Made by a program: the position numbers and the translations under genes
Notes under the pieces: model-generated
What the model was told of the DNA's origin: nothing
The model's database searches: none
The model's input: the letters and a program-made list of their open reading frames with translations, nothing else
In this document: piece after piece, positions 8,340 through 18,254 of the stretch
Position numbering within the stretch: position 1 is the first letter of the stretch
Layout: the number at the start of each line of letters is the position of its first letter
Source of the DNA: Acidobacteriota bacterium
GTDB lineage: Bacteria; Acidobacteriota; Blastocatellia; UBA7656
Direction of reading: 5' to 3'
Length of the DNA: 64,000 nt
Assembly: GCA_040754075.1 (NCBI GenBank)
Contig: JBFMDH010000028.1
Coordinates: 36,984 to 100,983 of the forward strand

Positions 8340-8981
8340 ATGGCTAACGGATTTTTCATCACCTTTGAAGGCATAGACGGTTGCGGCAAGAGTACGCAAT
8401 TGGAGATGCTTGCGGATGCTTTAGGCAAACGCGGGTTGCCGGTCGTCACCACCCGCCAACCGGGCGGCACCGGTATTGGTCAACAAATTCGCGAGTTGAT
8501 GATTAAGGAACACCACCGTCTGGCGGCGCTTGCCGAACTGTTGCTCCTGATGGCTGACCGCGCACAACACGTCGCCGAATTCATTAAACCGCATCTCGAA
8601 CGCGGTCACATCGTGCTCTCAGACCGTTATACTGATTCAAGCGTGGCGTTTCAAGGGTATGGGCGCGGCGTAGAGATTGCAACGGTCGATGAACTCAATC
8701 GTTTGGCAACGGCTGCCCTTGAGCCGGATTTAACGCTGCTGTTTGATTTGGATTTGCAGGTAGCGCGGTTGCGACTCGATAAACGTGATGCGAGCCAAGC
8801 GCAGGAAGCAATGAAAGGCTTTGATGATGAAGAAGAGGATTTTCATCGTCGGGTTCGCGAAGGTTATTTAGAGATTGCCAAAGCTCACACCTCGCGCTTT
8901 CGCATCATCGAAGCTGGCGGCGGCGTACAGGAAACCCACGACCAGGTTCTCGCGATAGTTTTACCTTTGCTGCAACCCTAA
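8340..8981 (+). CDS. tmk: Thymidylate kinase
   Basis: A 213-residue dTMP kinase that phosphorylates dTMP to dTDP, the committed step of dTTP supply. The P-loop FEGIDGCGKST lies at about 8-18, the substrate-binding RQPGGT..G..IR at about 40-52, and the DRYTDSSVAFQGYGRG signature at about 97-112. The length is normal for the family. The lid region holds an acidic stretch (DDEEED). It follows hfq in the same direction. Its stop codon touches the stop of the convergent NtrC-type regulator, leaving no intergenic terminator. Confidence 0.96.
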   Translation: MANGFFITFEGIDGCGKSTQLEMLADALGKRGLPVVTTRQPGGTGIGQQIRELMIKEHHRLAALAELLLLMADRAQHVAEFIKPHLERGHIVLSDRYTDSSVAFQGYGRGVEIATVDELNRLATAALEPDLTLLFDLDLQVARLRLDKRDASQAQEAMKGFDDEEEDFHRRVREGYLEIAKAHTSRFRIIEAGGGVQETHDQVLAIVLPLLQP

Positions 8982-10343
8982 TCAATTCTGATTGAGTTTG
9001 CCGTTAATCCCCAGCGCTTTCATGCGGCGGTAAAGATGTGAGCGGTCGTAGCCCATCGCTTCGGCGGTGCGGGTGATGTTGCCGTCATGTTCAGCCAGCT
9101 TGCGCAAAATGTATTTGCGCTCGAATACATCCCGTCCCTCTTTGAAGGAATTGAAATCAAAGCGCACCGGCAACGCCTCTTCGTTATAATCCAGCGAAGG
9201 TAAATCGCTCGATTTAATCTCAGATTTGGAAGTCATAATCACCACCCGCTCGACAATATTTCTCAGTTCCCGCACATTGCCGGGCCAGGCGTGCGCGGCT
9301 AAAGTTTCAAGCGCATCGGCAGTGAAATGTTTCGGCAAACGATTGTAGCTTGCGGAAAACTTGCGATTGAAATAATCAATGAGCAGCGGAATGTCTTCGA
9401 TGCGCTCCCTGAGCGGCGGCACTTCAAAGGGAATCACATTCAAACGATAAAACAGGTCGGCGCGAAAGGTGCCGCGTTCGATTTCCTCATTTAACTGTTT
9501 ATTCGTAGCCGCAATGATGCGCACATCAACTTTAATCGGAGTATTTGACCCGACTGCTTCAAAGCGTTGCTCTTCAAGAACGCGCAACACTTTTGCCTGC
9601 ACTTTCAAACTCATATCACCGACTTCATCGAGAAAAAGCGTACCGCCATCGGCTTGTTCAAATTTTCCGCGCTTGGCTTGAGTCGCGCCGGTAAACGCGC
9701 CCTTCGTATGTCCGAAAAGTTCCGATTCGATTAACTCTTCAGGAATTGCCGCGCAGTTGAGTTCAACAAAAGGCTGCGCGGCGCGAGCAGATTCGCGATG
9801 CAGAGCACGCGCCACGAGTTCTTTGCCGGTTCCCGATTCGCCGTAAATCAGAATGCGCCCGTTGGTCGGCGCGGCAAGCGCAATCTGCTGGCGCAAGGCG
9901 CGCATCGGCACGCTTTCACCGACCATTGCATATTCATCGCTGAGTTGCTGGCGCAGTCTTTGATTATCGGCTTCGAGTTGTTTCTGGCGCAGCGCGTTGC
10001 TGACGGCTAAAACCGTGTGTTCGATTTTTAAAGGCTTTTCAATGAAATCGAGCGCCCCGAGACGTGTGGCTTTAACCGCGGTTTCGATATTGCCGTGACC
10101 GCTAATCATAATCACGGCGGTTTCGGGAAAAGTGGTTTTCAAGCGTTCAAGGGTTTCAATGCCGTCAATCCCCGGCAACCAGACATCGAGCAACACACAA
10201 CTGAAAATGCGTTGTTCAAATGCCGCAAGACAGGCTTCACCCGATGCGGCGGTTTCAACTGCAAAACCTTCGTCTTCGAGAACCGCTGCCAGCGTGCTGC
10301 GAATCCCTGCTTCATCATCAACGATTAAAACGGAATTGGGCAT
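8982..10343 (-). CDS. NtrC-family sigma-54 response regulator, orphan
   Basis: 453 residues in three domains. An N-terminal receiver (1-120) has the acidic pair Asp9/Asp10, the phosphorylation site Asp53 (LLDVWLPG) and a conserved Lys in EKPL. A central AAA+ domain (about 140-370) carries Walker A GESGTGKE, the sigma-54-contacting GAFTGA loop and Walker B GTLFLDE. A C-terminal Fis-type helix-turn-helix is present ([20 protein letters not shown]). It is a transcription activator of sigma-54 promoters and resembles NtrX-type regulators. No histidine kinase lies beside it, so its signal source is elsewhere. The upstream intergenic space is entirely filled by a heptad-repeat element. Confidence 0.93.
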   Translation of the reverse strand: MPNSVLIVDDEAGIRSTLAAVLEDEGFAVETAASGEACLAAFEQRIFSCVLLDVWLPGIDGIETLERLKTTFPETAVIMISGHGNIETAVKATRLGALDFIEKPLKIEHTVLAVSNALRQKQLEADNQRLRQQLSDEYAMVGESVPMRALRQQIALAAPTNGRILIYGESGTGKELVARALHRESARAAQPFVELNCAAIPEELIESELFGHTKGAFTGATQAKRGKFEQADGGTLFLDEVGDMSLKVQAKVLRVLEEQRFEAVGSNTPIKVDVRIIAATNKQLNEEIERGTFRADLFYRLNVIPFEVPPLRERIEDIPLLIDYFNRKFSASYNRLPKHFTADALETLAAHAWPGNVRELRNIVERVVIMTSKSEIKSSDLPSLDYNEEALPVRFDFNSFKEGRDVFERKYILRKLAEHDGNITRTAEAMGYDRSHLYRRMKALGINGKLNQN

Positions 10344-10348
10344 ATGTC

Positions 10349-10489
10349 AGGACTGAGTGCTGAGGACTGAGGACTGAGAAGAAACGATGAAGTAGGAACG
10401 ATGAAGGATGAACAAGAAGAAAATCTCAGTTCATCGTTTATATTTCATACTTCATACTTTCTACAACTCAGTCCTCAGTCCTCAGTCCT
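10349..10489. repeat. Heptad-repeat inverted element
   Basis: The left arm 10349-10378 is built of GGACTGA-type heptads. The right arm 10467-10488 is their reverse complement (20 of 22 bases match). Between them a second, less exact pair of arms is nested: 10381-10412 (GATGAAG-type units) against 10431-10462. The whole space between the regulator gene and the DUF6599 gene is this element. Same architecture as the arrays at 6582, 11760, 18122, 21343 and 62008. Confidence 0.75.
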
Positions 10490-10491
10490 TT

Positions 10492-11739
10492 TTACTCTTT
10501 CTTTGGCGGCAAGCCGAGAATGATGTCTTCCAGCGGATCAAGTTGCAAGCGCAGCATGCCACCGGCATCGGAAAACGATTCGCGATTTTGTTTGCGGCGT
10601 TTGAGAAAAACAAAGGTTCCGAAAAACAATCCACCAAACATCATCAACCCGCCTGCAAGACCAATCAGGCTGAAAATCGATAGCAGCATCTGCGCGACCT
10701 TTTGTTCGTGAAACGGGTCGCGTGTGGGAATCGCCGGATTTTGCAGCCACTTGACGACATACGGATATTCGATGGAACCGACTAACTGTTCTGCCTGTTC
10801 GCGGTCTGTGAAATTCGTAGCGCCAACCAGAAAATTACCGATGCGTTTGACGATGAGTTGTTGTTGCGCTTCGGCAGAAAGCGATGCAACAAAACTGGTC
10901 GCCTGGGCGTCGGCGTCTGCGGCAAATTGCGGCGTGTGATATTCGACAATCACTAACTGCAAGGCTTTGGCTTGCGAACCCACAAGCTTTCCGACAGTTG
11001 TTTGGTTGGGTGTCGCGACGGTCAACGGATATTCGGCAAACGCGGCTTCGGCATCGCCATCGAAGATGAAGATTTCACTAGCGCGCGGGAAATATTTACC
11101 GAGGGACTGGCCGCCGAGAAAGTAACGTTCACTGCGCGCCGCCGGATTTTTCGGCAAACTATTGAATAATGTCGGGCGCTCTGCCGAGGCTTCATCTGCG
11201 GAAATATTTTTCGCGACCTCGGTGGCAACGGCGTTAAAACTTGCGCCAGCAGTTCGCCCCGGTTGAAGGCTTGCGATGCGAACAAAATAATTTTGCTTCC
11301 AGAAAATCAAACTGTCGCCAAGCGCCAGGCTATTTGCGCCAATCGCCGATTTCACCGGTTGGCTCAACGTTTCACCGGCTTGATAAGTGAACGCGCCAAA
11401 AGCAGCACTCGGCGAATCGCTTTGAAAAATATCAACGCGAACCTTGCCATAGGCGCGCGAGGCTGCCGCAACCGTGCGGTATTCCTGATAGATTTTGGCT
11501 TTATCGCCGACCAGTTGATTCAAGCTTTCGGCATTGAAAGTTTTGGCTTCGCCGGTCGCAATGATACCCGCAAGTCTTGCGGGCAATAACTCGGCAAGCG
11601 GTTTTGCGGGCGCGGGTTTTGCAGGTTCAATAGTGACAATTTGTGGCGCGGGATTTTGATTGTCCTGGGCGACCGCAAACGATTGTGTAAATAATAAAGC
11701 GATAATTAAGTTGAATAATAAAACGCTTAGGCGCTTCAT
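10492..11739 (-). CDS. Exported membrane-anchored DUF6599-like protein
   Basis: 415 residues. A signal peptide lies at 1-24 (VLLFNLIIALLFTQSFAVAQ). Two repeats follow of the DUF6599 pattern known mainly from Acidobacteriota: LLPARLAG ... YRTVAAASRAYGKVRVDIFQ, then LPKNPAARSERYFLGGQ. One transmembrane helix (about 352-377, IFSLIGLAGGLMMFGGLFFG) is followed by a short basic cytoplasmic tail. It should be anchored in the inner membrane with its body outside the cytoplasm. The function is unknown and no catalytic residues are recognisable. It is bounded on both sides by heptad-repeat elements. Confidence 0.65.
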   Translation of the reverse strand: MKRLSVLLFNLIIALLFTQSFAVAQDNQNPAPQIVTIEPAKPAPAKPLAELLPARLAGIIATGEAKTFNAESLNQLVGDKAKIYQEYRTVAAASRAYGKVRVDIFQSDSPSAAFGAFTYQAGETLSQPVKSAIGANSLALGDSLIFWKQNYFVRIASLQPGRTAGASFNAVATEVAKNISADEASAERPTLFNSLPKNPAARSERYFLGGQSLGKYFPRASEIFIFDGDAEAAFAEYPLTVATPNQTTVGKLVGSQAKALQLVIVEYHTPQFAADADAQATSFVASLSAEAQQQLIVKRIGNFLVGATNFTDREQAEQLVGSIEYPYVVKWLQNPAIPTRDPFHEQKVAQMLLSIFSLIGLAGGLMMFGGLFFGTFVFLKRRKQNRESFSDAGGMLRLQLDPLEDIILGLPPKKE

Positions 11740-11759
11740 CCGATAAACCTCTTCGATAG

Positions 11760-11808
11760 TTTCTGATTTCTGGTTTCTGGTTCATAAGGCTTAATAACCG
11801 GAAACCAG
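11760..11808. repeat. Heptad-repeat inverted element
   Basis: Three tandem heptads (TTTCTGA, TTTCTGG, TTTCTGG) lie at 11760-11780. CTGGTTTCTGGTT (11770-11782) is mirrored by AACCGGAAACCAG (11796-11808) with one mismatch. It lies between the DUF6599 gene start and the 3' end of the zinc-ribbon/PH gene, both on the reverse strand. Confidence 0.6.
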
Positions 11809-11860
11809 TAACTTCTTTTATTAGACACCTGTAATTTTCATTCGGTTCCGACAAACCGGT

Positions 11861-12496
11861 TTATTTAACGCGACGCAATTCCGTGAGAATGATGTTGGCA
11901 TAATGCTCAGGGTTATGGACTTCGTCCAAGACAATTTTGCCGCCTTCCGATGCGCTATCGATTTCAATGTCGCCAAGTTTGAGCAAACGTTGCCAGACCG
12001 AAGCCGTGACCGTGACATCCTGAATTTTCGCCAGCGGAATGTTGCGCACGGTCTTGGCGATAATGCCATAACGCATTTCGAGTTTGTGATTGGTTAAAAC
12101 ATAAACTTCGCGGCGGCGGAGAAAATGTTTGTAAAGCGGAATCGCGTAAATCACCAGCGCCACAATCAGGATGACGATAAAGGCGATGCCATTGCTCATA
12201 TCCTTGAAATAGGCGCTTTTCAGCCAACCGAGCAAAGCTGCGACCACCAGCAAAAGCACAGTCGCGATGGCATACCAGACCATCACGAAAATCAACGTCG
12301 GTCTGAGGGTAAAGATGTTGTGTTCATCGGCAATCGGCCCAAGCGTTGGCGCTGATGGCGTATATCCCGCAGCATAATTGGGAACGCCTTGAGCCGTCGG
12401 CGGAGGCGCGCTTTGACCTGCGGGCAGGGCTGCGCCACAACTATTACAAAACCGGCTGCCGGGTGTGAGTTTCGCGCCGCATTGATTACAAAACAT
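11861..12496 (-). CDS. Zinc-ribbon plus bacterial PH (bPH2/YdbT-type) membrane protein
   Basis: 211 residues. Residues 1-25 are a zinc ribbon with two CxxC pairs (FCNQCG and FCNSCG). A Pro/Ala-rich linker follows, then two membrane helices (about 72-115) and a bacterial pleckstrin-homology domain of the YdbT/bPH2 type (about 120-205: YVLTNHKLEMRYGIIAKT, then IPLAKIQDV). These proteins are membrane-bound and of uncertain role; roles in envelope stress or secretion have been proposed for relatives. The gene is transcribed alone, with the DUF6599 gene downstream on the same strand after a repeat element. Confidence 0.85.
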   Translation of the reverse strand: MFCNQCGAKLTPGSRFCNSCGAALPAGQSAPPPTAQGVPNYAAGYTPSAPTLGPIADEHNIFTLRPTLIFVMVWYAIATVLLLVVAALLGWLKSAYFKDMSNGIAFIVILIVALVIYAIPLYKHFLRRREVYVLTNHKLEMRYGIIAKTVRNIPLAKIQDVTVTASVWQRLLKLGDIEIDSASEGGKIVLDEVHNPEHYANIILTELRRVK

Positions 12497-12745
12497 AGAT
12501 TTATTCGCTGACCTTATGTTGGAATTTTGTCTTCAACGGTCATTCTAACATACGAACAAATGCGGCGGCGAAGCCTGAAAAGGCAAAATTATTCAGCATT
12601 CAGCGAATACTTTGAAAAACCCATCCGCCAAATCCCTTTCATTCGCCTGATTCGGGGATAAGTTTGACCTCTCATTGGTGAGCGATTTACTTGATGGAGA
12701 CAATTTGAAGGCTGCTGGTTTTTAATCACCGAGCGAAGTTCGCTA

Positions 12746-12775
12746 TTCGCATCACGCAGGCGGACATCTTATAAT
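12746..12775 (+). promoter_or_regulatory. Sigma-70 promoter of the alpha/beta hydrolase gene
   Basis: TTCGCA at 12746 and a perfect TATAAT at 12770, 18 bases apart, lie about 55 bases upstream of the hydrolase start. The rest of the 334-base gap between 12497 and 12830 shows no other gene, repeat or RNA that I recognise. Confidence 0.5.
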
Positions 12776-12830
12776 CAAGGTGAGACTTCTTATCAACAAC
12801 AAATTTGAATTTCATCAATGAGGTGATGAA

Positions 12831-13853
12831 ATGAACGAAGATAACAAAGAGATAAACCAGACCCCGATTACTGAATCAACGGCAGCGAGCTGGCTTCCCA
12901 AAATAGATAGAGAACATGCTTCGCGCTGGCTGAAACTTGCGGGGTTGTTTGCCGCAGGCGCAGCCGGGTCGTTGACCTTGCTGGTGGGCGCGGCAAGTTT
13001 CCCGCTTTCAGGGTTGCTGGTTCGACCCAAAATGAAGCGCGTCGCGCAACTCAAAAGTCACCGCCTGCGCGAGTTTATCAAATACGCGGGGATTGAGTAT
13101 GAAGATGTCCAGATGCCTTCATTCGATGGAACGCAACTGCATGGTTGGTGGTTTGAAAGCGGAAAAGATGCAGCCACGGTCATCGTGATTCACGGCGTCA
13201 GAAAAAACCGCACGGATGTTTTACGCGCCGCCCTGGCATTGCACCACGCGGGATTTAATGCGCTGGTGTTTGACGGACGCGGGCACGGCAACAGCGAAGG
13301 TTACTATGTGACCTACGGGTTTAACGAACGCCGCGATGTTGAATCGGTGATTGACTGGTTGGCGAACCATAAAGCGATTGATAAAACCCGCATCGGGCTG
13401 GTAGGCGAATCGATGGGCGCGGCGATTGCTTTGCAGGTAGCCGCGGCGAACGATTGGATTGGCTGTGTGTGGGCAGATAGCCCGTTTGCGTCGCTCAGAC
13501 GCATCTCGCACGAATTTATTCAAAGCGCCACACGTTTGCCGAATGTGGTTTTACATCCGGTGATGTGGACGGCGAGACAATGGGCGAATTATCGCGGCAG
13601 TTTCGACATCGAAGCCATCGAACCCGTCGCCCTTGCGCCGCAAATCAAATGCCCAGTCTATCTGGTTCACGGAACCGGCGACGAGTTAATCGCGGTCAGA
13701 CATTCCCAGGAAATTTACGAGGCACTGACGATTGAAAAAGAGTTATGGATAGTCGATGGTGTGCGCCATGCGAAAGCCGCGCGCCATGCCAAACACGATT
13801 ATCGCGAACGCCTGCTTAAATTTTTCAAAACCAAACTGGCAAAAAGCGAATGA
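12831..13853 (+). CDS. Membrane-anchored alpha/beta hydrolase
   Basis: 340 residues. A hydrophobic helix (about 42-66, LKLAGLFAAGAAGSLTLLVG) probably anchors it in the membrane. The alpha/beta hydrolase fold follows: VIVIHGVRKNR with the oxyanion loop, the nucleophile elbow GESMGAA (Ser about 196), the acid Asp in HGTGDEL and the catalytic His in GVRHAKA. It resembles the BAAT/YfhR-type esterases that hydrolyse small acyl esters; the substrate is unknown. The ribosome-binding site is GAGGTGATGA. It is followed by the split tRNA gene in the same direction, which has its own promoter. Confidence 0.88.
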   Translation: MNEDNKEINQTPITESTAASWLPKIDREHASRWLKLAGLFAAGAAGSLTLLVGAASFPLSGLLVRPKMKRVAQLKSHRLREFIKYAGIEYEDVQMPSFDGTQLHGWWFESGKDAATVIVIHGVRKNRTDVLRAALALHHAGFNALVFDGRGHGNSEGYYVTYGFNERRDVESVIDWLANHKAIDKTRIGLVGESMGAAIALQVAAANDWIGCVWADSPFASLRRISHEFIQSATRLPNVVLHPVMWTARQWANYRGSFDIEAIEPVALAPQIKCPVYLVHGTGDELIAVRHSQEIYEALTIEKELWIVDGVRHAKAARHAKHDYRERLLKFFKTKLAKSE

Positions 13854-13870
13854 TGAATTTTGATTCGGCG

Positions 13871-13900
13871 TTGACATTTTTGCGCGGGCTTTGGTAAGTT
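13871..13900 (+). promoter_or_regulatory. Promoter of the tRNA-Asn gene
   Basis: A perfect -35 box TTGACA (13871-13876) is followed after 18 bases by TAAGTT (13895-13900), a weak -10 box. Initiation about seven bases on would give a 5' leader of about 20 nt before the tRNA, as expected for RNase P processing. Confidence 0.5.
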
Positions 13901-13927
13901 ATCGGTTCCTTCACCACGAAGGATTTT

Positions 13928-14240
13928 TCCTGAGTAGCTCAATGGTAGAGCATCCGGCTGTAAACCGTTGCAGCTTCCACAGGCGACTGTGGTTGACAAA
14001 CTGGGTGAATTCAAGGAACCCTTCGCTAATGCAAGTTAGCATGGCAACCTTGAGCGAAGCCTGCTGAAGGGTATCAAAGTAAGCAGGAACGTGCAGAGAC
14101 TAGGAGTTGAGGAACCCATCCAATAAAACTCCCACGAGCGCCCGGCAACTTGAAAAAGTTGATGAAATAGTCCGCACCTTTGCGAAAGCATAGGAGAAAG
14201 CGTAACCGGAGGGTTGTAGGTTCGAGCCCTACCTCAGGAG
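13928..14240 (+). tRNA. tRNA-Asn(GUU) interrupted by a group I intron
   Basis: Exons 13928-13961 and 14203-14240 join into a 72-nt tRNA with every arm intact. The acceptor is TCCTGAG/CTCAGGA with discriminator G. The D stem is GCTC/GAGC, the anticodon stem TCCGG/CCGGA, the variable loop GGGTT, and the T stem GTAGG/CCTAC with loop TTCGAGC. The joined anticodon loop is CTGTTAA, giving anticodon GTT (Asn). CCA is not encoded. The 5' exon ends in U35 and the 3' exon begins with U36, so the intron lies inside the anticodon. Read without splicing, the loop would seem to be GTA (Tyr), but bacterial tRNA-Tyr has a long variable arm, which is absent here. Standard tRNA finders could miss or misname this gene. 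Confidence 0.93.
13962..14202 (+). ncRNA. Group I intron (subgroup IC3-like), self-splicing type, no ORF
   Basis: 241 nt. P1 pairs exon GCTGT (13957-13961) with the guide GCAGC (13970-13974), giving the required U-G pair at the 5' splice site. The intron ends in G (14202). Core helices visible: P2 CCACAG/CTGTGG with a GCGA loop (13977-13992); P3 CTGGGTG (14001) with CGCCCGG (14139); P4 CAAGG/CCTTG; P5 CTTCGCT/AGCGAAG; P6 CCTGCT/AGCAGG; P7 GACTA (14098) with TAGTC (14168); P8 CAACTT/AAGTTG with a GAAA loop (14146-14161); P9 with a GAAA loop (14177-14194). GTGCAGAGACT resembles the G-binding segment of the cyanobacterial tRNA-Leu intron. It encodes no endonuclease. All core parts look intact, so self-splicing is expected. 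Confidence 0.92.
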
Positions 14241-14249
14241 TTCAAAACG

Positions 14250-14286
14250 AAAGCGGTAGTCAGTAATGGCTGCCGCTTTTGTTTTT
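14250..14286 (+). terminator. Rho-independent terminator of the tRNA gene
   Basis: AAAGCGGTAG (14250-14259) pairs over 10 bp with CTGCCGCTTT (14270-14279), including one G-U pair, and is followed by a T-rich tail (TTGTTTTT). It starts 9 bases after the tRNA discriminator base. Confidence 0.85.
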
Positions 14287-14338
14287 CAGCCGATATTGAT
14301 TTGCCTGCGTTCAACTATTCATTCATCATAAGCCGCGT

Positions 14339-14779
14339 ATGAAAACGGACTTCAAATTTCATCACTCCTACCGCGTGATTTTTGCCGATACCGATTTGCA
14401 GGGCATCGTTTTTAACGGCAATTACATGACCTATTACGACATCGCCTGGACGGAATACTTTCGGGCGATGGGCTATAACTATCAATCGCTTCTGGAAACC
14501 ACCGGCGTCGATACGGTGCTCGCCAGAACCACTATTGAATTTAAAGCGCCCGCGCGATTCGATGATATGCTGGAAATCTATACCCGCATCGCGAGAATCG
14601 GCGCCAAAAGCCTCACCTTTGAATTTGAAATTTACCAGGCAGGCGAAGACCGACTCCTCAGCACAGCGACTTCGATTTATGTTTGCGTAGACCCGAAAAC
14701 CCTCGCCTCAGTTGTCGTCCCCGATGCCATGCGAAAAATGATTGCTGAATTTGAAGGCAGCGCCTTGTTAAGCGTTTAA
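14339..14779 (+). CDS. Acyl-CoA thioesterase, 4HBT/YbgC type
   Basis: 146 residues, a full-length single hotdog domain. The N-terminal HHSYRVIFADTDLQGIVFNGNY contains the 4-hydroxybenzoyl-CoA thioesterase signature (aDTDxqGivfnxnY), whose Asp is the catalytic residue. The rest (LARTTIEFKAPARFDD, then SLTFEFEIYQ) is typical of YbgC/FadM-like acyl-CoA thioesterases. It hydrolyses acyl- or aryl-CoA esters to free acid and CoA in the cytosol. Whether it serves the aryl-CoA cluster at 39-48 kb cannot be told from position. Its last four bases overlap the convergent esterase gene. Confidence 0.88.
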   Translation: MKTDFKFHHSYRVIFADTDLQGIVFNGNYMTYYDIAWTEYFRAMGYNYQSLLETTGVDTVLARTTIEFKAPARFDDMLEIYTRIARIGAKSLTFEFEIYQAGEDRLLSTATSIYVCVDPKTLASVVVPDAMRKMIAEFEGSALLSV

Positions 14780-16410
14780 TGATTGCTTCGCGACTTCTCA
14801 ATGCGCGCCGCCATTTCATCAATCATCTGTCTTTGGGTGAGTCCGAGCCAACAATGACCTTTACCCGCGCCGTAAAAAATTCGCGCTTCGATTGACGGTT
14901 TAGCTTGCGTGAAATGTTCATCCAGCATATGCACGGCGTTATTCAAAAAATAATTATCGGCTTCGCCAACCCAGATATTGATTTTGCCTTTTAATTTCGG
15001 CGCAAGCGTCGTCCAGTTGGTTTGCAACACCAGTCGCAAATCATATTTTTTCCAATGTTCGACGACGCTCGCATCAATCTCGCCGGTCTTGGGATGCCAG
15101 AGCGGACGCGGGCGACCATCCGCGCCGCGCGGCCCATAGGTCGCATTCCAGGCGCCCCATTGTTCGCCTGACATTGCCCAACTGTCGCCCGCGCCCAAGA
15201 CATTTTCCATCTGGCATTCGTGGCGAATCGTGAAGCGGGTTTCGCCGTTTATCTCTCTGGCGCTTGGGCGTTCAAAGCCGTATTGATTCACATAAGCATT
15301 TTTATCGCGGTAGATGTTGACGAGTTGAAAGCCGCGAAAATCCACGCCATCGGGACAGTATGACCAGGTGCCATTAAAGAAATCGGGATAGAAAACCTGC
15401 AAGGCAAACGATACCCAACCGCCCGTCGAACCGCCATCCAATACCCGCGCGTAAGGTTCACCGATGCCGCGAAATTTCTGTTCAACAAAAGGAATCAATT
15501 CCTGCGTGACGGCATCCCCGTAGGGACCGTTATTTGCCGAGTTGACTTGATAGCAGTCACCAAACGGGCCATCGCCGTCCAGGTGCAACACAATCATTTT
15601 CGGTGTACTGTCGTCATTCCAGGCGCTGAAAAATTCCGAACCCGGCGACATCATGCGCTGTACGCCTGTAAAGCGCGAACCGTAACCGCCGATGTGCACC
15701 CGCAAAGGGTATTGGCGCGACGGCTCTTTGGCGAAATCTTTGGGCAAGATGATTCCGGCGCGCAGATAAATCGGACGCCCATGAAATTTACTGAGCAATG
15801 CGGATTTGATTTTGACGAATTTGACCGAGTCGCTGTCGGCAGGCAATTGTTCTTCGGGTATTTTTTGCGTGAGTTCGATTTTTATGGTGCCGCCTTTTGT
15901 CGGGTCAATGGTGGCGCGTTGCACCATGCTGTAAAGATTATGCGGCGCGTTCACCGATTTTAAATCGTTGTTGATATCGAAAAGCGCTTGAATGAAATAG
16001 TCGCCCGCCGGTAATTTCGCTAGGCTTTCAATCGGAAATGCGACACAGGAATTATCAATGACGCCAGGTTTGCCGGTTGCAAAATTTTCCACGTCGCGCG
16101 CGAAAACCGGCGCGGATTCCATGCCGGTGCGCCCAATCAACAGGCGCGGTTCGGGTTGCGCGAATTTTCCGAGAACCATAAACAGTCTGCCGTTTTGTGG
16201 TTTGTCGAGTAATCCGGCGGCAACCGTCACTTCAAATTTCAAACTTGAGCTTTGCGAGTCTGTAGCCAACAAAGCGTATTCGACGGGCAGGCGCGCAATT
16301 GCCGATGGCGCATTTTCATTCGCGTAAATCGGTTCATTGAAATGGCTGACCGCTAAAAAAGCGAAAACCGTAACCAGTAAGGCGAAGCTAACCAATAGAA
16401 ATTTATTCAT
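14776..16410 (-). CDS. Exported esterase-like alpha/beta hydrolase
   Basis: 544 residues with an N-terminal signal peptide or anchor (FLLVSFALLVTVFAFLAVS). The first 180 residues form a beta-rich module that may bind the partner or substrate. The rest resembles the esterase D/enterochelin-esterase group of alpha/beta hydrolases: LRVHIGGYGSRF gives the oxyanion region, LDGGSTGGW the nucleophile Ser, VGEADNY a candidate acid and GAGKGHCW the catalytic His. It probably hydrolyses an ester outside the cytoplasm; the substrate is unknown. Its 3' end overlaps the thioesterase gene by four bases. The 192-base gap before atpD (16411-16602) holds the divergent promoters. Confidence 0.75.
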   Translation of the reverse strand: MNKFLLVSFALLVTVFAFLAVSHFNEPIYANENAPSAIARLPVEYALLATDSQSSSLKFEVTVAAGLLDKPQNGRLFMVLGKFAQPEPRLLIGRTGMESAPVFARDVENFATGKPGVIDNSCVAFPIESLAKLPAGDYFIQALFDINNDLKSVNAPHNLYSMVQRATIDPTKGGTIKIELTQKIPEEQLPADSDSVKFVKIKSALLSKFHGRPIYLRAGIILPKDFAKEPSRQYPLRVHIGGYGSRFTGVQRMMSPGSEFFSAWNDDSTPKMIVLHLDGDGPFGDCYQVNSANNGPYGDAVTQELIPFVEQKFRGIGEPYARVLDGGSTGGWVSFALQVFYPDFFNGTWSYCPDGVDFRGFQLVNIYRDKNAYVNQYGFERPSAREINGETRFTIRHECQMENVLGAGDSWAMSGEQWGAWNATYGPRGADGRPRPLWHPKTGEIDASVVEHWKKYDLRLVLQTNWTTLAPKLKGKINIWVGEADNYFLNNAVHMLDEHFTQAKPSIEARIFYGAGKGHCWLGLTQRQMIDEMAARIEKSRSNH

Positions 16411-16560
16411 GTGCAGAAAGACTCCGATTCGATTCGGCTGTCAGCCGAGCATAGCTTGTTTTACAGATACGCTCAAGCTATAACAGAATTGCTGAGACAG
16501 ACTAGCCAATTCCGCAATCTTTATGCTATTTTCTCACACTTTGAACGGCATAATTATTGA

Positions 16561-18096
<1,536 letters not shown>

Positions 18097-18121
18097 GCGG
18101 TTAATGACAGACCGTCACTGA

Positions 18122-18177
18122 TGAAGAGGTGAGAGGGGAAAGCGGTGAAGAGGTGAGGTTAATTTCAACTCTTCACC
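18122..18177. repeat. Repeat hairpin between atpD and atpC
   Basis: TGAAGAGGTGAG occurs at 18122-18133 and again at 18147-18158. GGTGAAGAG (18144-18152) pairs exactly with CTCTTCACC (18169-18177). A second, GC-rich inverted pair built on CGCGCG (about 18181 and 18217) follows. The element separates two genes that are normally only a few bases apart, and could change their relative expression. Confidence 0.55.
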
Positions 18178-18254
18178 TCGGCGCGCGTTGGTTCAATCAA
18201 AAGTTGAATGATTGGCGCGCGGCGCGGACAGAAAAATGAGAAGGTGAAAAACAG

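Noticed and set aside
10349..10489. A CRISPR-like array, because of regular short repeats.
   Set aside because: Units are only seven bases, contiguous and without spacers, and the second half is inverted. No cas genes are present.
13928..13992. An unspliced tRNA-Tyr reading (loop CTGTAAA, anticodon GTA).
   Set aside because: It would need the 3' half 240 bases away, and bacterial tRNA-Tyr has a long variable arm. The exons join to a class I tRNA-Asn, with group I splice-site pairing to support it.
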